Shown here piece after piece: positions 61,748 through 64,000 of a stretch of DNA of 64,000 bases. The stretch is from assembly GCF_001653235.2 (NCBI RefSeq), contig NC_035793.1:4030001-4094000 (forward strand). The letters are read 5' to 3'. The notes under the pieces are model-generated. The model ran no database searches and was not told where the DNA came from. It was given only the letters and a program-made list of their open reading frames with translations. This DNA is from Pochonia chlamydosporia 170 (Eukaryota; Ascomycota; Sordariomycetes; Hypocreales; Clavicipitaceae). Both the position numbers and the translations under genes were made by a program. The stretch's first letter is position 1, and each line of letters opens with the position of its first letter.

Positions 61748-63954
61748 TTACTGCAGTTTGCACCCGCCACCACGCCGGCCCCGGGCTCTCGTACTAGGCT
61801 GCCTGTGTTCAACACCTGTCCGTCTATTTATTTCTTTTTGCTGCTCTACTATCTCCTTGGTCAGTTTGGTCCCTTCATGCCCTCGCCCAGCTGCAAAGTA
61901 GGCTTCCGCAAGGTCCTGCTTAACCTTAAAGAATTCCAGATCGTAGATTTGCACCGGCTGCAGCGGAAATTCCACAATAGGTTCGCATAATTCAATTGCT
62001 AGGTCCGGCGTATCATCAGCAATATATGCGAAGGAGAGGGAATGCACCAAGGTCAACCACGATGGATGACTGCGTGGCAGCTCAGTTGTCCGAGGCACTG
62101 TGTAGGGTTTTAGAAGATCTATGGCCTTATCCGGTTGACCAGCCGCTGTGTACGCATCCGCAAGCAGGCATTTTGCACTATAAACGGCCGGCGTTTCTTT
62201 TGTTGTCCTGGCTTCAAGATCCGCTGCATACCGGAGCATCCTAATTGCTTCGTTGTACTGTTCCATTTTCAGGTAGCAGCCTGCGAGACTCGTTCGATAT
62301 GGCAGTCGTCTTGGATCGTGGGGAGCCAGTCCCTGTCGTTCTGCTTTTTCGTCCAGGGCAAGCCACGCTGCTTTCGCTCGATTATTGTCCCCAATGCTGC
62401 CGTATATAATTGCTAATGCGTATTGCGCATTTTCCTTAATTAAAGGGTCGTCCTCTTGCTGTAGCTTCTCAAATATTTTAATTGCCTTGTTGTGTTGGCC
62501 GCTCTCATGGTATGACGATCCCAGCTCCATTTCTGCCATTGTGAACAGATCGGGTATTTCCCTGTTGGAGGAGTTCTTCTTACAGAACTCTGCTACTGTT
62601 TCGGCCATGTTCACGGCCTCCTTAAAGCGCAATTGCTCTCGCAGGCACTGCCCAACAACCACTCCTAGCCATGCGGCACTCATATCGTGCAGCACCAGCT
62701 GGGGTCTAAGGATTGTAAGGGCATGTGGAAGGTATTGCCGCTTTGTTGTCAGTTGTTTCGAGGGGAGCTTAGGAAAAACCATGCTGATATGATGGACTGA
62801 ATCACTTTGCGTCATGAGACCCTCGAACAGGTCTTCTGGACAGACTTGTAAGGCAAGATGAACCAGACGATGCATGTCCACTATTTCCCCGTTCCCTTGC
62901 CAGCTGAGAAAACTGTAGGAGCAGAGTTTCGAGACTGCTTCTGTCTTTGCAAGTATTTCATCTTCCTCTTCAGCGGGTTGTGACTCCGGAGTATCGTCCT
63001 TTGGTATACGGTCTTTTCCCGTTTTCTTCAGGCTGGGCAGTATTGACAGAGGTATAGCTTTAGGGTCTATGTATCGAATGAATGACAGCAACTGAGCTGC
63101 GCCAGGATGGGTTTGGCAGATTGTTTTGAACGAAATGATCCAAGTTGTTGTCATAGCCCCTTGGTTCTCGTCATGAAAGGTCTGATCTCGCACCCGCAAG
63201 TTTTTACCAAGTAGACCGAGGGTATATTCGTCACGCTGCTTCGTGTCGTTCAATAGACGTAGATATGCGGCAACAGACATGTTGTTCACATTCATATACG
63301 TAATGGCCTGTCCAATCGCGAGAGGTAGATGCGAAAGCTGTTTCAAGAGCAAAGAGGCGGCCTCATAGGCACCAGGTGTGTCAGCATTGGGTTTTTCACT
63401 GAGTGCATTCTGCAAATAGCTCCAGCCTTCATCGTTTGTCATTTCCTTTAGCTCTACCTTGTGAAACTGTGTAATACTTTCTGCAACGACTGCTGTACGG
63501 GTTGTCAACAAAATTCGGCCCATTGGACTCTTGGGGAGATCGCTGAGCAAACCGCTAGGGTCGTTCTCCGTACCGACCAGAGACGGATCATCTGCGTTGT
63601 CCACAACGAGGAACCATGGCCCTGCGGAGGGAGACGAAAGATACGCTTTTAGGGCTCCTGTTGGTGCCTCATTGCATTCGCGATTCGAACTGATACTCAG
63701 GGTCTCGACGAGATCCCTGGCCGCCTTATCAAAGGCATCCCTGGATTGAGCCGGCATCCAGAAGACGGAGTACTCTTCTCTTTCGTCTTTGACTCGATGA
63801 GCTATTTCCAGAGATACTTGCGTTTTACCCATGCCGCCAAGTCCACATAATGCTACTCGTTCTACACCCGCGGAGAATAGCTTTTGCTCAATGTCTTGGA
63901 TGGTCTTCTCTCGTCCTGTGTAGCACGGGTTTCTCGGATACGGCAAGCTGCACA
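61748..63954 (-). CDS. NLR-like protein: NB-ARC plus TPR repeats (C-terminal part; 5' end beyond window)
   Basis: STAND-class NTPase of the fungal NLR repertoire, used in non-self recognition or regulated cell death. The exon begins at about 63954 after a TTTAG acceptor. Earlier exons, which should hold the effector domain, lie outside the window. Visible are a linker PYPRNPCYTGRE and the P-loop ALCGLGGMGKTQ. Walker B is in WFLVVDNADD, RNBS-B-like in RILLTTRT, and a GLPL-like stretch in LSHLPLAIGQAITYM. A winged-helix region follows, then a sensor of degenerate TPRs (SYHESGQHNKAIKIFEKLQ, CYLKMEQYNEAIRMLRYAA, DAYTAAGQPDKAIDLLKPY). The last residues, RARGRRGGGCKLQ, form a basic patch and a CaaX-like box. 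The ATG near 63997 in this frame lies within the presumed intron and is not the start. Confidence 0.88.
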
Positions 63955-64000
63955 CTAAATGAGAGAGGCAAACAATTGTCAATGACTCAAAATACAACCT
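63955..64000 (-). other. 3' end of an intron of the NLR-like gene
   Basis: On the minus strand a pyrimidine-rich stretch (GTTTGCCTCTCTCATTTAG) precedes the NLR exon and looks like an acceptor site. A second AG (GTGCAG) lies 7 nt further, so the exact junction is uncertain. Confidence 0.55.

Overview
The window reads as nuclear DNA of a filamentous ascomycete, most likely a sordariomycete and probably Hypocreales. Genes are split by short introns (about 45-70 nt) with GT..AG ends and CTAAC-like branch points. The families are typical of moulds: an HsbA/Mp1-type cell-wall mannoprotein, a two-domain ATP phosphofructokinase, a fused ARG5,6-type arginine enzyme, a Zn2Cys6 regulator and a TPR-type NLR. 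The order-level guess rests on family resemblance only; no search was possible. Exon boundaries below were built by hand from splice sites and reading frame.

Layout. 0.2-3.4 kb: importin beta (-). 6.6-8.6 kb: 2-isopropylmalate synthase (-). 9.7-11.4 kb: an Arg/Ser-rich protein (-). 13.2-15.8 kb: 6-phosphofructokinase (-). 17.5-19.5 kb: Mediator subunit 17 (+). 19.5-26.4 kb is the least ordinary stretch. It opens with a 5S rRNA gene cut off after 39 nt, followed by a transposon-relic-like spacer. Next is an Mx-like dynamin GTPase (-) that seems to splice into an FG-repeat tail resembling a nucleoporin. A poorly coding spacer follows, then a complete 5S rRNA gene. 26.7-30.9 kb: ULS1-type SNF2/RING translocase (-). 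32.1-33.6 kb: ACC-synthase-like aminotransferase (+). 33.8-34.7 kb: SAICAR synthetase (-). After a 4 kb gene-free gap, 38.8-41.2 kb holds a Thr-rich GPI-type wall protein (+) with a frameshift in its repeats. 42.4-43.8 kb: glutamine-synthetase-like enzyme (+). 44.1-46.4 kb: ectonucleotide pyrophosphatase/phosphodiesterase (-), also with a frame break. 47.1-49.9 kb: a divergent Zn2Cys6 regulator / NmrA-like pair. 50.3-52.3 kb: DFG5-type GH76 wall enzyme (-). After another 4 kb gap come synaptobrevin (56.3-57.0 kb, +), the ARG5,6-type enzyme (58.7-61.4 kb, +) and the C-terminal part of an NLR (61.7-64.0 kb, -) that runs off the window.

Most genes are unrelated housekeeping loci: nuclear import, leucine, arginine and purine synthesis, glycolysis, transcription and secretion. 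I see no biosynthetic cluster. The parts most worth a second look are the dynamin with an FG tail and internal 117-bp duplication, the paired truncated and complete 5S genes on either side of it, the frameshifted adhesin-like gene, and the NLR ending in a CaaX-like box.
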